This document shows, in pieces, positions 25,003 to 33,417 of a stretch of DNA of 62,138 nucleotides. The translations under genes and the position numbers were made by a program. Within the stretch, counting starts at the first letter, position 1. Each line of letters starts with the position of its first letter. The notes under the pieces were generated by a model. It was not told where the DNA came from. It searched no databases and saw nothing but the letters and a program-made list of their open reading frames with translations. The stretch is from contig JAOAKI010000003.1 in the NCBI GenBank assembly GCA_026413765.1, forward strand, positions 1-62,138, read 5' to 3'. The DNA comes from Microcaldota archaeon (lineage in GTDB: Archaea > Micrarchaeota > Micrarchaeia > Anstonellales > Anstonellaceae).

Positions 25003-26796
25003 ATGCAGGAAGTCAAAAAAGAGGTACTGGCTATAACGAAATATTTCCTTTCGTTGCCGCATCCTGCCAAGACCACAGTTGCAATCTTCATAGTCGCGTT
25101 CTTGTTTGGAGTGCTTCTGAGTGCCGCAAAAAGCACAGATGATTGGGTAAGGCTATTCATAGGGGGCATCGAAGGCGTCATTTTTTTGGCATTTCCTTCC
25201 ATATTTTCATCGGTTGCGCTTTACATTCTGAGAAGAAAGGCATTTTTCAGAAGGGCAGTATTTCTTGGGCTGCTTACTTGCATTTGCTATGGGCTTTTTT
25301 ATCTTCTTTCAGTATGGCTTGTGAGATTTTGGCAGCCTGCTGAGAATTTGGTCTATATTGGATTTGGCCTTGCGTTTGGCATGTGGTATTTCTTTCTCAA
25401 GCTTGCCTTTGGGTTCCGCAAAAGCGCATTTTTCCTTGCAACGCTGCAGCTTGCAATTTTTGCCGCCTTCCATCTTGCAGGCGGAATTCTCCAAAAGGAA
25501 GCCGACTTGGTGAATTTGCTTGCGAAACTTTACCTTGCGGTGTTCGTATTTCTTGCCGCAATCTACCTAATGTTCTACTTTCTTTCTTTGCCGATGAAAA
25601 AAAACCTCAAGATATCATCGATGGACGCGTTGGGCATGTTCTTGTCGCAGTGGCTATATGGCGAAAAAGAGCTTGAGGAAGCTTTTGAGGAGATAGGCGA
25701 GGAAGTTGAGACAGTCGTCTGGGTTGCGACTTTTTCTGGCAAAAAAAACAATGCAATATTTGTCGTGCCTTATGTTCATTTCGGCCCTTTTGGGAATTTG
25801 GGCGGAAGCGAGTTCACATTCAGGATAGCAGAAGGGTTTTCGGGTTTGTATGACAAAAAAGGGGCAATGCCCGAGGTATTTGTGTTCCACGGGACTGTCA
25901 CGCATGATTTTAATCCAGTATCCTCAAAAGAGCTGGAAAAGGTGATGTCGGCTTGCAAAAATGCTTTGGGAAGGATTGTAAAGCGCCCAGCCAAAATGGC
26001 GTATTTGGAGTGCAAGGTTGGAAGCACGAACGCAAAGTCTTTCTTTTTCAATGACTCTGCTTTCCTTTCTTTTTCAAGGGCTCCGCAGACAACTGAGGAC
26101 ATAAATTTTGGCCTTGGGCTTGCAGTCATGGAGATAGCAAAAAGAAGCTGCAAAACTGCGGCAGTGGTAGATGAGCACAATGCTGAGACTGGAGAAATAA
26201 GCTCGGTTGAAGTTGGAAACCCCATAGGGTTCGAGATTCTGGATGCCGCAAGGCAGATTTTCTCAAAGAAAAAGCGGTTAGACAGGTTTTTGTTTGCATG
26301 CGCCAGCAGGCGCATAGAGGCCGAAAACATCGGCAAGAACGGCATAAAGCTTGCCTTGTTCAAGAAAAATGCCACTCTTTACAGCATCGTTTTGATTGAC
26401 GCAAACGGCATTGTGCCGCAGTTCAGGGAAGAGATTCTTGACCTTCTTGTGGCGCTTGGGAAAGAAAAAGGCATGCGATGTGTTGGGGAAGTCATGACTA
26501 CCGACACCCATCAGCTGAATACCATCCAAGGAGTGATAAATCCGGTTGGAACGCAAAAGCGCGGAGACATCATGATGCTCATCCGGCAGCTTTTTTACGA
26601 GGCTGCAGCCAAGCTTGAAGAAGTAAAATTTGGGGCGGCAGAGGAAAGATTCAAAATAAATGTCTTTGGAAGCGGGCAGGCTGTGGAAATTGCTGCAACA
26701 ATAAATGGAGTGGTTGCGATTCTCCGCCTTGTCTTGCCTGCAATTCTAGTCGCAGCCACCGCAATACTTGTTTGGGCCCTTGGGAAGATTTCCTAA
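25003..26796 (+). CDS. DUF2070 membrane protein
   Basis: Protein of 597 aa. About seven hydrophobic helices fill the first 215 residues; the rest is a soluble domain. The conserved archaeal DUF2070 stretch VPYVHFGPFGNLGGSEF and FHGTVTHDFNPVSS are clear, as is DEHNAETGEISS; these His/Asp-rich motifs look catalytic or metal-binding. A C-terminal hydrophobic helix pair returns to the membrane. The family is widespread in archaea and uncharacterised. Confidence 0.8.
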   Translation: MQEVKKEVLAITKYFLSLPHPAKTTVAIFIVAFLFGVLLSAAKSTDDWVRLFIGGIEGVIFLAFPSIFSSVALYILRRKAFFRRAVFLGLLTCICYGLFYLLSVWLVRFWQPAENLVYIGFGLAFGMWYFFLKLAFGFRKSAFFLATLQLAIFAAFHLAGGILQKEADLVNLLAKLYLAVFVFLAAIYLMFYFLSLPMKKNLKISSMDALGMFLSQWLYGEKELEEAFEEIGEEVETVVWVATFSGKKNNAIFVVPYVHFGPFGNLGGSEFTFRIAEGFSGLYDKKGAMPEVFVFHGTVTHDFNPVSSKELEKVMSACKNALGRIVKRPAKMAYLECKVGSTNAKSFFFNDSAFLSFSRAPQTTEDINFGLGLAVMEIAKRSCKTAAVVDEHNAETGEISSVEVGNPIGFEILDAARQIFSKKKRLDRFLFACASRRIEAENIGKNGIKLALFKKNATLYSIVLIDANGIVPQFREEILDLLVALGKEKGMRCVGEVMTTDTHQLNTIQGVINPVGTQKRGDIMMLIRQLFYEAAAKLEEVKFGAAEERFKINVFGSGQAVEIAATINGVVAILRLVLPAILVAATAILVWALGKIS

Positions 26797-26803
26797 GCCA
26801 GGC

Positions 26804-28231
26804 TCAGGCAACTTCGCTTCCGCTTCTTTCTTTTTTGAGCTCGAAATCTGAAAGCGATGCCTTATACCAAGAGCCGTATTTTTCGGATGCCTGCTCCTCG
26901 ATTGGTCTGCTGTGCTGGATTGCAAATCGGACATCTTCAGCAGTAATTAAGTTCCTGCCTTCCGATATTGCCAAATCTCCTGCCATCTTGATCGTGCCCG
27001 CAAGCATCCTCAACCTAAGCGAAAGCCCATTGACACCGTCTATTTCTTTTGCCCTTCTTTTTGCAAGAGCTATCATTTCTTCTATTGCGCCTGCGTCAGC
27101 ATGCGGAATCCTTCCATCCCTTACGATCTCTTGCGCCAAAAATTGCACGAGCTTGAGCCGATTTTCTTCGCTGTCCTCCATATAAGAGTTCATCAGCACT
27201 TCATAGCCATTTCCAAGTATCCTGCTGCGCAGCGGCGGGAGTATATGCGAGACATCGTTGAAATTGACTGCCGCAACCAAAATGAAATCAGCTGGAACGC
27301 CGTCCACCCTTACTGATGATCCTGTGGAGGATTGGTTTCTCCCGCTTATTGGATATTTCTTTTCTTGCATTGCGGTAAGCAGGAAGCGCTGCAGCCGCCC
27401 CAGCGAAGAAAGCTCATCTATGAACAATACTCCTTCGTGCGCCTCATGCACCGCACCAGGCACCACGCGCGTGTAAGGAAGCGAGCCTATTGTGGGGTGA
27501 GAGCCATAGGGGTCGTGCCTAACATCGCCCAGCAGCTCTGTCTCGGAAGCTCCAGTGGCCTGCACGAAATTCGGGCGGTTGAGCGGCAGCAAAACTTTGA
27601 ATTGTGTCTTTCGCTCAAGCTCTGCAAGCTTGGAGAGCTCTCTTTGGGTGAGAAGCGCAATAGCGTTGCCCCTCCTTTCAAAAACTATCAGCTCCTCTTT
27701 GCCATTGACTATGCGAGTAGTGTGCACGCGGTCTTCGCGCTCGAAAGCGCCCGGTCCAACTATCAAGTCATCAAAAGGGCCTTTGATCTTTCTATATTTG
27801 TCTGCGCCACAGAAAAAGCAAACCGAAGCATCCGGGCTCGAGATCCTTGCGCACCTGCGGCAGCGAAAGCCAAGCTTTTCAGCAACAAACGATGGGACTT
27901 GGGTCGGGTCAAGAATTTGGCTGGCTGGCTGCGTCTGCTGCCTTGCTGATTTTTTTGAAGAAGGATAAGTTCGAACCTCAATTAGAGGCCTTTCGGGCTT
28001 TTCAGGGTTGTGCAAGACAAGGACTTCCTGGGTCGGCTTTGGAAGGGTGGACGCAATTGCTTGCGCAAGCATCGATTTGCCTGTGCCTGGAGGGCCGACC
28101 AAAAGAAGGTGTCTCCTTTGCTTGCCTACGATTCGCCCTATTTTCACTGCTGCATCTTGACCAATGATTTGCAGCATTGGGTCTTGAGGGATTTTGACTT
28201 CTGCGGTTGATGAAATGTCTGAAAGTCGCAT
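26804..28231 (-). CDS. LonB-like AAA+ ATPase with zinc ribbon and no protease domain
   Basis: Protein of 475 aa. Walker A is GPPGTGKS (46-53), Walker B GVLFIDEL (267-274), and a LonB-like block GDVRHDPYGS precedes VVPGAVHEAHEGVLFIDE. A four-Cys zinc ribbon (Cys 124, 127, 138, 141) is inserted in the AAA+ region, where archaeal LonB has its membrane insert. The C-terminal Ser-Lys protease domain of Lon is absent: the chain ends with the helical lid. So it is an unfoldase-type ATPase rather than a protease. It is the last gene of the pilin-like operon, 30 bp after its neighbour. Confidence 0.75.
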   Translation of the reverse strand: MRLSDISSTAEVKIPQDPMLQIIGQDAAVKIGRIVGKQRRHLLLVGPPGTGKSMLAQAIASTLPKPTQEVLVLHNPEKPERPLIEVRTYPSSKKSARQQTQPASQILDPTQVPSFVAEKLGFRCRRCARISSPDASVCFFCGADKYRKIKGPFDDLIVGPGAFEREDRVHTTRIVNGKEELIVFERRGNAIALLTQRELSKLAELERKTQFKVLLPLNRPNFVQATGASETELLGDVRHDPYGSHPTIGSLPYTRVVPGAVHEAHEGVLFIDELSSLGRLQRFLLTAMQEKKYPISGRNQSSTGSSVRVDGVPADFILVAAVNFNDVSHILPPLRSRILGNGYEVLMNSYMEDSEENRLKLVQFLAQEIVRDGRIPHADAGAIEEMIALAKRRAKEIDGVNGLSLRLRMLAGTIKMAGDLAISEGRNLITAEDVRFAIQHSRPIEEQASEKYGSWYKASLSDFELKKERSGSEVA

Positions 28232-28261
28232 GCTAATAAAATGGGGCTGAAATATAAAATA

Positions 28262-28759
28262 CTAATTCCTCCACAAATACACTTTCATCCGTACTGGGCG
28301 GCCATTGAGGATTGCCCCACGATAAACTATTGCCACCTCTGTCGCATTCTGCGGGACTGCTCTGCCGATAGAATAAGAACTGCCTGTTCGGTTGTCAGTC
28401 TGCTCAACCACTATATAGTAATTGGCAGGCGCTCGCATTATTCTCCCCACTGCTGAATAATTAGCTGCTGCAAGCGCACTCATCCTTGAGATTTTGTTTT
28501 CATCAAGCTGGCCGCTAAAGTGGTCTTTTGCAAAGCCAAATTGCCTAATTTGGTTCAAGTCAAAATACAATGACCAGTTTGAAGGAGAGCCAGGAGAACG
28601 CAGCGCCTCCGCAATCCTTAGTGCGTCCGCATAAAGCGGGCTGTTGCTAGACTCGGCAATTGATTGCGAGCTTAGCCAGAATGAAGCAAGCGTCGCCATT
28701 GCAATTATCATTATAACGGACGCGACAATTGCGTCAAAAGAAAAATATTGCGCTTTCAC
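28262..28759 (-). CDS. Pilin-like membrane-anchored protein (FSFDA type)
   Basis: Protein of 165 aa. A short positive start is followed by the hydrophobic helix of a pilin-like signal: QYFSFDAIVASVIMIIAMA. Here FSFDA replaces the class III QxxxE pattern, with Asp where pilins carry Glu5. The remainder is an extracytoplasmic domain with several N-x-S/T sites. The upstream gene stops 13 bp earlier. Probable minor pilin or pseudopilin; exact role unknown. Confidence 0.6.
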   Translation of the reverse strand: MKAQYFSFDAIVASVIMIIAMATLASFWLSSQSIAESSNSPLYADALRIAEALRSPGSPSNWSLYFDLNQIRQFGFAKDHFSGQLDENKISRMSALAAANYSAVGRIMRAPANYYIVVEQTDNRTGSSYSIGRAVPQNATEVAIVYRGAILNGRPVRMKVYLWRN

Positions 28760-28772
28760 AACGATTCCTCCG

Positions 28773-29291
28773 TCAACAACTATTAGGCGGTGTAAACTTT
28801 ATGGTGCTTTTGCCTGCAACCAATTCGTGCTTTATGCATACAGAAGAGCCATAGGAAGGATTGATGAAGATTTTTTCCTCACGTGGAAAAATGCGTATGA
28901 ATTGGCCCGAAGTCAGCGCGTCGTAAGAGGTGGTGACAGTTGCTGCCGCAAAAACTCCTGGCCCCAATGGGCTTGCCCACTCCACATAAACGAAGCCTGT
29001 CTCAGTCTGTGAAGGGGCAGAAGAGAAGCTGATGGAGATATTGTAAGGCTTGCCGAGTATGTCTTTTGGAAGCTGAACCCTTTGGCTGAAACCAGGCCCT
29101 GCCACAAAGGCAGTATAGATTGCATCCGCAAAGCTGAACGCGATTTCCTGCGCATAAGCATTCTCAGCGCGATAGAGGCCTTGAGCCTGCTGCTGGAAGA
29201 AAATTCCAACTGTAGCAACAAAGAGAAGCAAGAAAAACGAGGCATAAGCGATAAGCTCAATTGCCGCCTGCGCTTTAATCGTAGCTGACAT
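28773..29291 (-). CDS. Class III signal peptide protein (pilin-like)
   Basis: Protein of 172 aa from MSATIKAQAAIELIAYASFF. The QAAIEL sequence before the hydrophobic stretch matches the archaeal class III prepilin signal (cleavage expected before Q, Glu at +5). It overlaps the previous gene by 17 bp, which argues for translational coupling. A longer start four codons upstream is possible. The soluble part has two cysteines that may form a disulfide. Confidence 0.65.
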   Translation of the reverse strand: MSATIKAQAAIELIAYASFFLLLFVATVGIFFQQQAQGLYRAENAYAQEIAFSFADAIYTAFVAGPGFSQRVQLPKDILGKPYNISISFSSAPSQTETGFVYVEWASPLGPGVFAAATVTTSYDALTSGQFIRIFPREEKIFINPSYGSSVCIKHELVAGKSTIKFTPPNSC

Positions 29292-29685
29292 TGACAAAAT
29301 CACCCATATTCACCAATTTTATCTTTTGCAATCCGCCTGTTCGTTTGCCAGATAGGTTGCCGGAAACATTTGCAAATGTTGACGCTACAATGTCCATCGT
29401 CCGCCCATCCGCCTCTATCCTCAATACAACAAGGCCATTTTCCAGCTTTGCATTCGTTATGCCATCAGGATAATTGACAACAATTGTTTTCCTTGCACCC
29501 TCGCCTTGCAAAAAAATCTCACCTGCCTCATCTGCTATGGTGCTGGCCGCAACCTGGGCAGCGCTGATGCTGTTTTTTCCCCGCTCTGAATGCGAAAACG
29601 AAAGGAAAAGGAGAGCAAGTGGCACAATGAAAGCCAACGCAAAGCCTATCATCACTAAATATTCGCTTGCTGCCTGCCCTTTCAT
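29275..29685 (-). CDS. Class III signal peptide protein (pilin-like)
   Basis: Protein of 136 aa. MKGQAASEYLVMIGFALAF is a textbook archaeal type IV pilin signal (KGQAASEY), with cleavage expected before Q. A start at 29700 would add five residues. The rest is a beta-rich domain without known family. It is a good candidate for the major pilin of this operon because the signal is the most canonical of the five. Confidence 0.7.
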   Translation of the reverse strand: MKGQAASEYLVMIGFALAFIVPLALLFLSFSHSERGKNSISAAQVAASTIADEAGEIFLQGEGARKTIVVNYPDGITNAKLENGLVVLRIEADGRTMDIVASTFANVSGNLSGKRTGGLQKIKLVNMGDFVNVSYD

Positions 29686-29709
29686 GCATCCAGATTGCAT
29701 AACACCAGC

Positions 29710-31344
29710 CTAACAAGGCGCCGAGCTAATGCCTGGAAAGTCGCAGGCAATCTCTCTTGCGCCATACCTTTGGATTGCTTCTCTGCTTAGCCTGAAATGT
29801 CCAACGCTTTCGTTCAGCGGCGCCATGCCAGAGCACATCTCTTTGTCTTTGCAGCCCATCATCCCTTTTATCTTCAAAACCAAAGATGGTTGCGATGCTT
29901 GGTAAAACTCCCAGTCCAGCCTGGACCGCCCATTTTGCAGCTTGTCGTCTTTCCCACCTGCCCAGGTCCCAACAACGAAAGATTCTATCCCAAGATCATT
30001 GTTGTTGTAATTCTTTCCATTGCTAAGCATTCGCTGGAAGAACGATGGGCCATTTCCTTGCAAGTAAAATCCGCAGATTGCCATGTCCCTCAGCTTGGTG
30101 ATGTCCCATATGCGGTGATATCCTTGCCTCTTTTTGTCCTTGTCGCCAAACTCGTTGTCAATCAGAACGAAAACGTGCTCCCCAACTCCTTCTCGTTTGA
30201 CGATTGGAATGCGGCTGGAATTTGCGCTCCAGCCGCTTCCTGCCACGATGAATGGAACTTCTATCTCATTTTTGTAAATATATGGGGGAATTGGCCGGCA
30301 GGATTGCCCGCCGCTGTTGACTTGCACCCAACGCAGGCAATTGAGGCAATCTGTCTGGTTATATTCTGTGAAATTGCATCCTCCTTCAGTGTAGGTGCGA
30401 GATACAACTCTTGGAGAAGTTGTCAGAATCACAGCCCCGTAGAAGTTGGCGTAATTTGAAATGTTTTCATCGTAGCGGTGCACTAAAATATACTGCTTGA
30501 TCCTGTTGAGCTCCTCACCCTCGAAAATCCCTTGATCAGGGTAATCTGAAGTAATTGGACCAAAAAACCAGCCGCTTCCTTCCAGCCCATTTTCTTCAAC
30601 TAAAACAGGGGAAACATCAGAGGGAGAATTGTAGGAAACGTGCTTCCATATCTGCTTTTGGGCAACCAATGAAGGATCGCGCGCAATTCCTGGTCTTCGA
30701 TTAAGCTCTTCGCGCACAATAAGCGGATCAACAAAGCCGTTTATCGAAAATGAACTGTTTGCTTTGAGCCTTTTTGACTGCTTCATCGTGTTTTCCAGGT
30801 CGGTCAGGTTCATCTCCATCTCGAAAGAAACCCCCACCGTCCATGGATCCTTCTGGAGAAAGACAAAATTCTCCACAGGCCCAAAGCTGACATTCATCCC
30901 GACGATGTTTGCGGCCTGGCGGATTTTTTGCTGCCAGCCAGCTATGGTGTAAGCTTCCTTTTCTTCAGCAGAATAGCTTATGGGCAACGGAGAAGAGCTG
31001 TTCCCATAAAGCATCAATTCGTAAGCCAGCTTCTCGACTGCGCCAGTACCTGGGTTGCGAGGGTCAGATGAAGGCGATTCGCTCAGGCCGTTGACCTGTG
31101 TTGCATTTACCATCTTGAATGTCGCAAAAAAAGCGGAAGCATTCGCAAACTGAGAGAGGCTCTTGTCAGAAATCGAAGAAAGCACCATGCGCATCGATTC
31201 TCCTTTAAAACGCATTGAAAGGTGCTGGTCCTTTTGGGCAAATGTTCTTACCCACATTTGGCTAGTAAGAAGCATGAAAGAAAGGAGAATAAGCGCAGTG
31301 ACCGTAAAGAAAAACCCTTTGTTGGGAAGATTGAAATCACGCAT
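29710..31344 (-). CDS. Large membrane-anchored extracellular protein of the pilin-like operon
   Basis: Protein of 544 aa. A single N-terminal hydrophobic helix (KGFFFTVTALILLSFMLLTS) is followed by a long extracytoplasmic part with many N-x-S/T sites and paired cysteines (CNFTEYNQTDCLNCLRW). It resembles large minor pseudopilins in overall layout only. It overlaps the upstream gene by 8 bp. It could be the tip or adhesin component. Confidence 0.5.
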   Translation of the reverse strand: MRDFNLPNKGFFFTVTALILLSFMLLTSQMWVRTFAQKDQHLSMRFKGESMRMVLSSISDKSLSQFANASAFFATFKMVNATQVNGLSESPSSDPRNPGTGAVEKLAYELMLYGNSSSPLPISYSAEEKEAYTIAGWQQKIRQAANIVGMNVSFGPVENFVFLQKDPWTVGVSFEMEMNLTDLENTMKQSKRLKANSSFSINGFVDPLIVREELNRRPGIARDPSLVAQKQIWKHVSYNSPSDVSPVLVEENGLEGSGWFFGPITSDYPDQGIFEGEELNRIKQYILVHRYDENISNYANFYGAVILTTSPRVVSRTYTEGGCNFTEYNQTDCLNCLRWVQVNSGGQSCRPIPPYIYKNEIEVPFIVAGSGWSANSSRIPIVKREGVGEHVFVLIDNEFGDKDKKRQGYHRIWDITKLRDMAICGFYLQGNGPSFFQRMLSNGKNYNNNDLGIESFVVGTWAGGKDDKLQNGRSRLDWEFYQASQPSLVLKIKGMMGCKDKEMCSGMAPLNESVGHFRLSREAIQRYGAREIACDFPGISSAPC

Positions 31345-31972
31345 AGACAGTAAACCTCACGACCGAAATTGAATTTTTCCCTGGCAAGAAATTTGAGATT
31401 GTATTGTTGCAAGGGGTGATGTCGCATTCTGGCGAAGTCCTGCCATAGCCTGTGCATGAAAGGTAACAGAAAGGAGACTGACCAGGGTTTGGAGGTATGA
31501 CATACATTGATCCGAAGGTAGTTGCAGAGGCGGAAATTTTCGTGAATTTTCTTCCGCACCTATTCGAAAGATAGTCGCATCCTCGCACAGCTGCATTTGG
31601 GTTGTTTCCAGAATCATAAAGCATTCTCCAGCTGTTGTCTGCAAAACGGTAGATTTCAAGGCTGTAGCCGAATCCTTGCGGTATGATGGGGCGGTAAGGC
31701 GAAGAACTGTTTTCAGCGCCGCCTGCAATCTTTGCCAGGATTTCGTGCGGATTTGCTCCGTTGAGGATTTGCTCAAGATAAGTTCCTTTCGTCGGGTCAT
31801 CGGTTGTTGAAGAAATCACCATTAGCGTGTCGTATGCAAGCTGGTGGGCCTGCTGCAGTGAATAATAGTAAGGCTTTGGAGTACCTACAGTGAAAGTAAG
31901 AAAAGCCACAGTAAGCATTACGATTGTAAAGGCGACAAACGCATCAACCGAAAAAACGAAGCCTTTGGGCAT
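31337..31972 (-). CDS. Pilin-like membrane-anchored protein (FSVDA type), first operon gene
   Basis: Protein of 211 aa from MPKGFVFSVDAFVAFTIVML. It shares the variant F-S-x-D-A signal with the fifth gene of the operon. A Cys-rich segment (CDYLSNRCGRK, then CYLSCTGYG and CDITPCN) lies in the second half and may form disulfides outside the cell. The ATG at 31972 is preferred over one 15 codons upstream because the signal begins there. It leads a run of five pilin-like genes plus the AAA+ gene with gaps or overlaps under 35 bp. Confidence 0.6.
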   Translation of the reverse strand: MPKGFVFSVDAFVAFTIVMLTVAFLTFTVGTPKPYYYSLQQAHQLAYDTLMVISSTTDDPTKGTYLEQILNGANPHEILAKIAGGAENSSSPYRPIIPQGFGYSLEIYRFADNSWRMLYDSGNNPNAAVRGCDYLSNRCGRKFTKISASATTFGSMYVIPPNPGQSPFCYLSCTGYGRTSPECDITPCNNTISNFLPGKNSISVVRFTVYA

Positions 31973-32115
31973 ATGCGAAATTTCAGAGCAGAATATTAAA
32001 AAGTTGATTATGGGCAAATTTCAGAACACATCTTCTGAATTTCTGATGCTTTTTGCAAAAACGCTAATTTTTTAAACTCCAATAGAGCAAAAGGATTGCT
32101 TCAGGCTTTGCCTGT

Positions 32116-32364
32116 GCGACCGTCGTCTAGCCTGGTTAGGATACGAGATTGCCAATCTCGCGGGCCGGGTTCAAAACCCTAGGGGGCACTAAACTGACAC
32201 AAGCTTCCCCCTGAGGGCTCACCCCCGAATGGAAAACAAATGTTTGGGGGTGGGGGCAAGGGTTGGCGCCAGAATCCGTCAAAAGGCCCACCCTGAATGC
32301 AAAAGCAGATGCTTAGTACATTGTGGATGTTGAAAAAGTATGGGTGAAAATCCCGGCGGTCGCA
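32116..32364 (+). tRNA. tRNA-Gly(GCC) with a 175-nt T-loop intron
   Basis: GCGACCG pairs with CGGTCGC before discriminator A. The anticodon arm is CGAGA-TTGCCAA-TCTCG, giving GCC. The T-arm is CCGGGTTCAAA, intron 32176-32350, TCCCGG. TTCA before the left cut pairs with TGAA before the right cut (GGTGAAAAT), with bulges AA^A and AA^T as in the other Gly genes. The intron contains one 70-bp repeat, then about 100 nt of unique sequence. A T6 run follows the gene. TTTTTTAAAC at about 32067 is the likely TATA. Confidence 0.9.
32183..32252 (+). repeat. One 70-bp repeat unit inside the tRNA-Gly(GCC) intron
   Basis: The unit starts GGGGCACTAAACTGACAC and ends GTTTGGGGGTG, with a few substitutions from the tRNA-Gly(UCC) copies and the same core CCCCCTGAGGGCTCACCCCC and terminal hairpin. 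It is preceded by the boundary CCCTAGG. The following GGGGCAAGG looks like the first bases of a lost second copy. Confidence 0.93.
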
Positions 32365-32368
32365 TTTT

Positions 32369-33367
32369 TTAGCTTGAAAGAAAATAGGCGGAAGAAAAGA
32401 CATCTCCCAGCCCTACTGTCATCTTTGGGTGTTTCACGAAGAGAGGGCGAAAGCAAGAAAGCTCAGAAAGGGTTGCAAAGCGCCCAGTCTTTGCCTTGAA
32501 GCTTGCACATTTTTTTGCAAAAAGAAGCGCTTTCTGGTCAGAGGGAGAAGAAGGCAGAACGAATTGCCGCTTGGGAGAATGAAAAAGGACTTTGCCTGCC
32601 AATCTTGAAATCTCTTCGACCGACAGCGAAAGCTGCTTTGCCTCAACTTCGTTTAAGCCTACGCAATCCACGCAAGGAAAGAGCTTTTTTTCCGCAAAAT
32701 CAATTATCTTGCGATTTGAAAATTCCCCAAGCTCAAGGAAAACTTCGATCTCAGGGTTGTGCTTTTTCCATCTTTTGATTTCAGAAACAAAGGCGGCAAG
32801 CTGCGAAACAGATGAAAGAAGATGGACCCCGCCGACAAAGGCTTTGGGTATGTCCGGAATTATTGGGGTAATGAATTTGCAAAAGCTTCTTTCCAAGCTC
32901 AAAGGCGCAGCATCGAAAGAGGCAATAAAGCGCGTATTTTTCTTTGGGTATTCGAACACAAAGTGTGCCGAAGATTGCCGCTTGAAAGTAAATTGGTCGG
33001 CGGGAAGAAAACCAGAAGAGGAAGCCACAAGAATTTTGCTTGGCTTTTCAAACAGGAGGAAAAAATCACTGCCAAAGTTAGTTGTATGAAGGAAACAGGT
33101 TACACCAAGCAGCGATGCCTGCTGAGCAGCATTTCCTGCTTGCCCTCCTATGGTTTTTTTGTCAAATACAAACAGATTTTGCAGCTTTTTTGCAAGCCGT
33201 CTGCTGATTCTTACTTCTCTTTGAGCGCCTGTTGAAAAACAGTCTTTCATTGCATAAAAGAGGCTTTTTGAGGCGGATTTGACAGTCTCCAGATCGTTTT
33301 TGCTTACTATTTTGATGTAATCCGGATTGCAGTTGAAAGCAAAAATAGCGCTTTTTGGGAGCCGCAC
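32369..33367 (-). CDS. ADP-dependent sugar kinase family protein
   Basis: Protein of 332 aa resembling the archaeal ADP-dependent glucokinase/phosphofructokinase family (ribokinase fold). Evidence: FNCNPDYIK near the start, GGQAGNAAQQASLLG around 75-90 for sugar binding, a GLNEVE motif that contacts magnesium, and VGLGDVFSSAYFL at the C-terminus with the catalytic Asp. It is clearly shorter than the usual 450 or so residues, so parts of the lid or inserts are missing. Substrate undetermined. It lies convergent to the tRNA-Gly(GCC) gene. Confidence 0.7.
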   Translation of the reverse strand: MRLPKSAIFAFNCNPDYIKIVSKNDLETVKSASKSLFYAMKDCFSTGAQREVRISRRLAKKLQNLFVFDKKTIGGQAGNAAQQASLLGVTCFLHTTNFGSDFFLLFEKPSKILVASSSGFLPADQFTFKRQSSAHFVFEYPKKNTRFIASFDAAPLSLERSFCKFITPIIPDIPKAFVGGVHLLSSVSQLAAFVSEIKRWKKHNPEIEVFLELGEFSNRKIIDFAEKKLFPCVDCVGLNEVEAKQLSLSVEEISRLAGKVLFHSPKRQFVLPSSPSDQKALLFAKKCASFKAKTGRFATLSELSCFRPLFVKHPKMTVGLGDVFSSAYFLSS

Positions 33368-33384
33368 AAACTGTTTGCGAATAG

Positions 33385-33396
33385 CTTTAATAAATA
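33385..33396 (+). promoter_or_regulatory. TATA box of tRNA-Gly(CCC)
   Basis: CTTTAATAAATA lies 22-33 bp upstream of the tRNA 5' end at 33418, the spacing expected for an archaeal tRNA promoter. Confidence 0.5.
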
Positions 33397-33417
33397 GATA
33401 ACATACAAATGCATTGT

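Noticed and set aside
24732-25202. Long N-terminal extension of nmd3
   Set aside because: It runs antisense to the small acidic protein and DUF2070 genes; the family begins at the zinc domain from 24731.
26804-28231. Annotation as the LonB protease
   Set aside because: The chain stops after the AAA+ lid; the Ser-Lys protease domain is missing and a zinc ribbon occupies the membrane-insert position.
32179-32403. Minus-strand open frame across the Gly(GCC) intron repeat giving a GGEPSGGSLCQ-type peptide
   Set aside because: The same peptide arises wherever the repeat is read in this phase, so it reflects DNA repetition, not a protein family. The frames at 33500-33715 and 11757-12384 are explained the same way.
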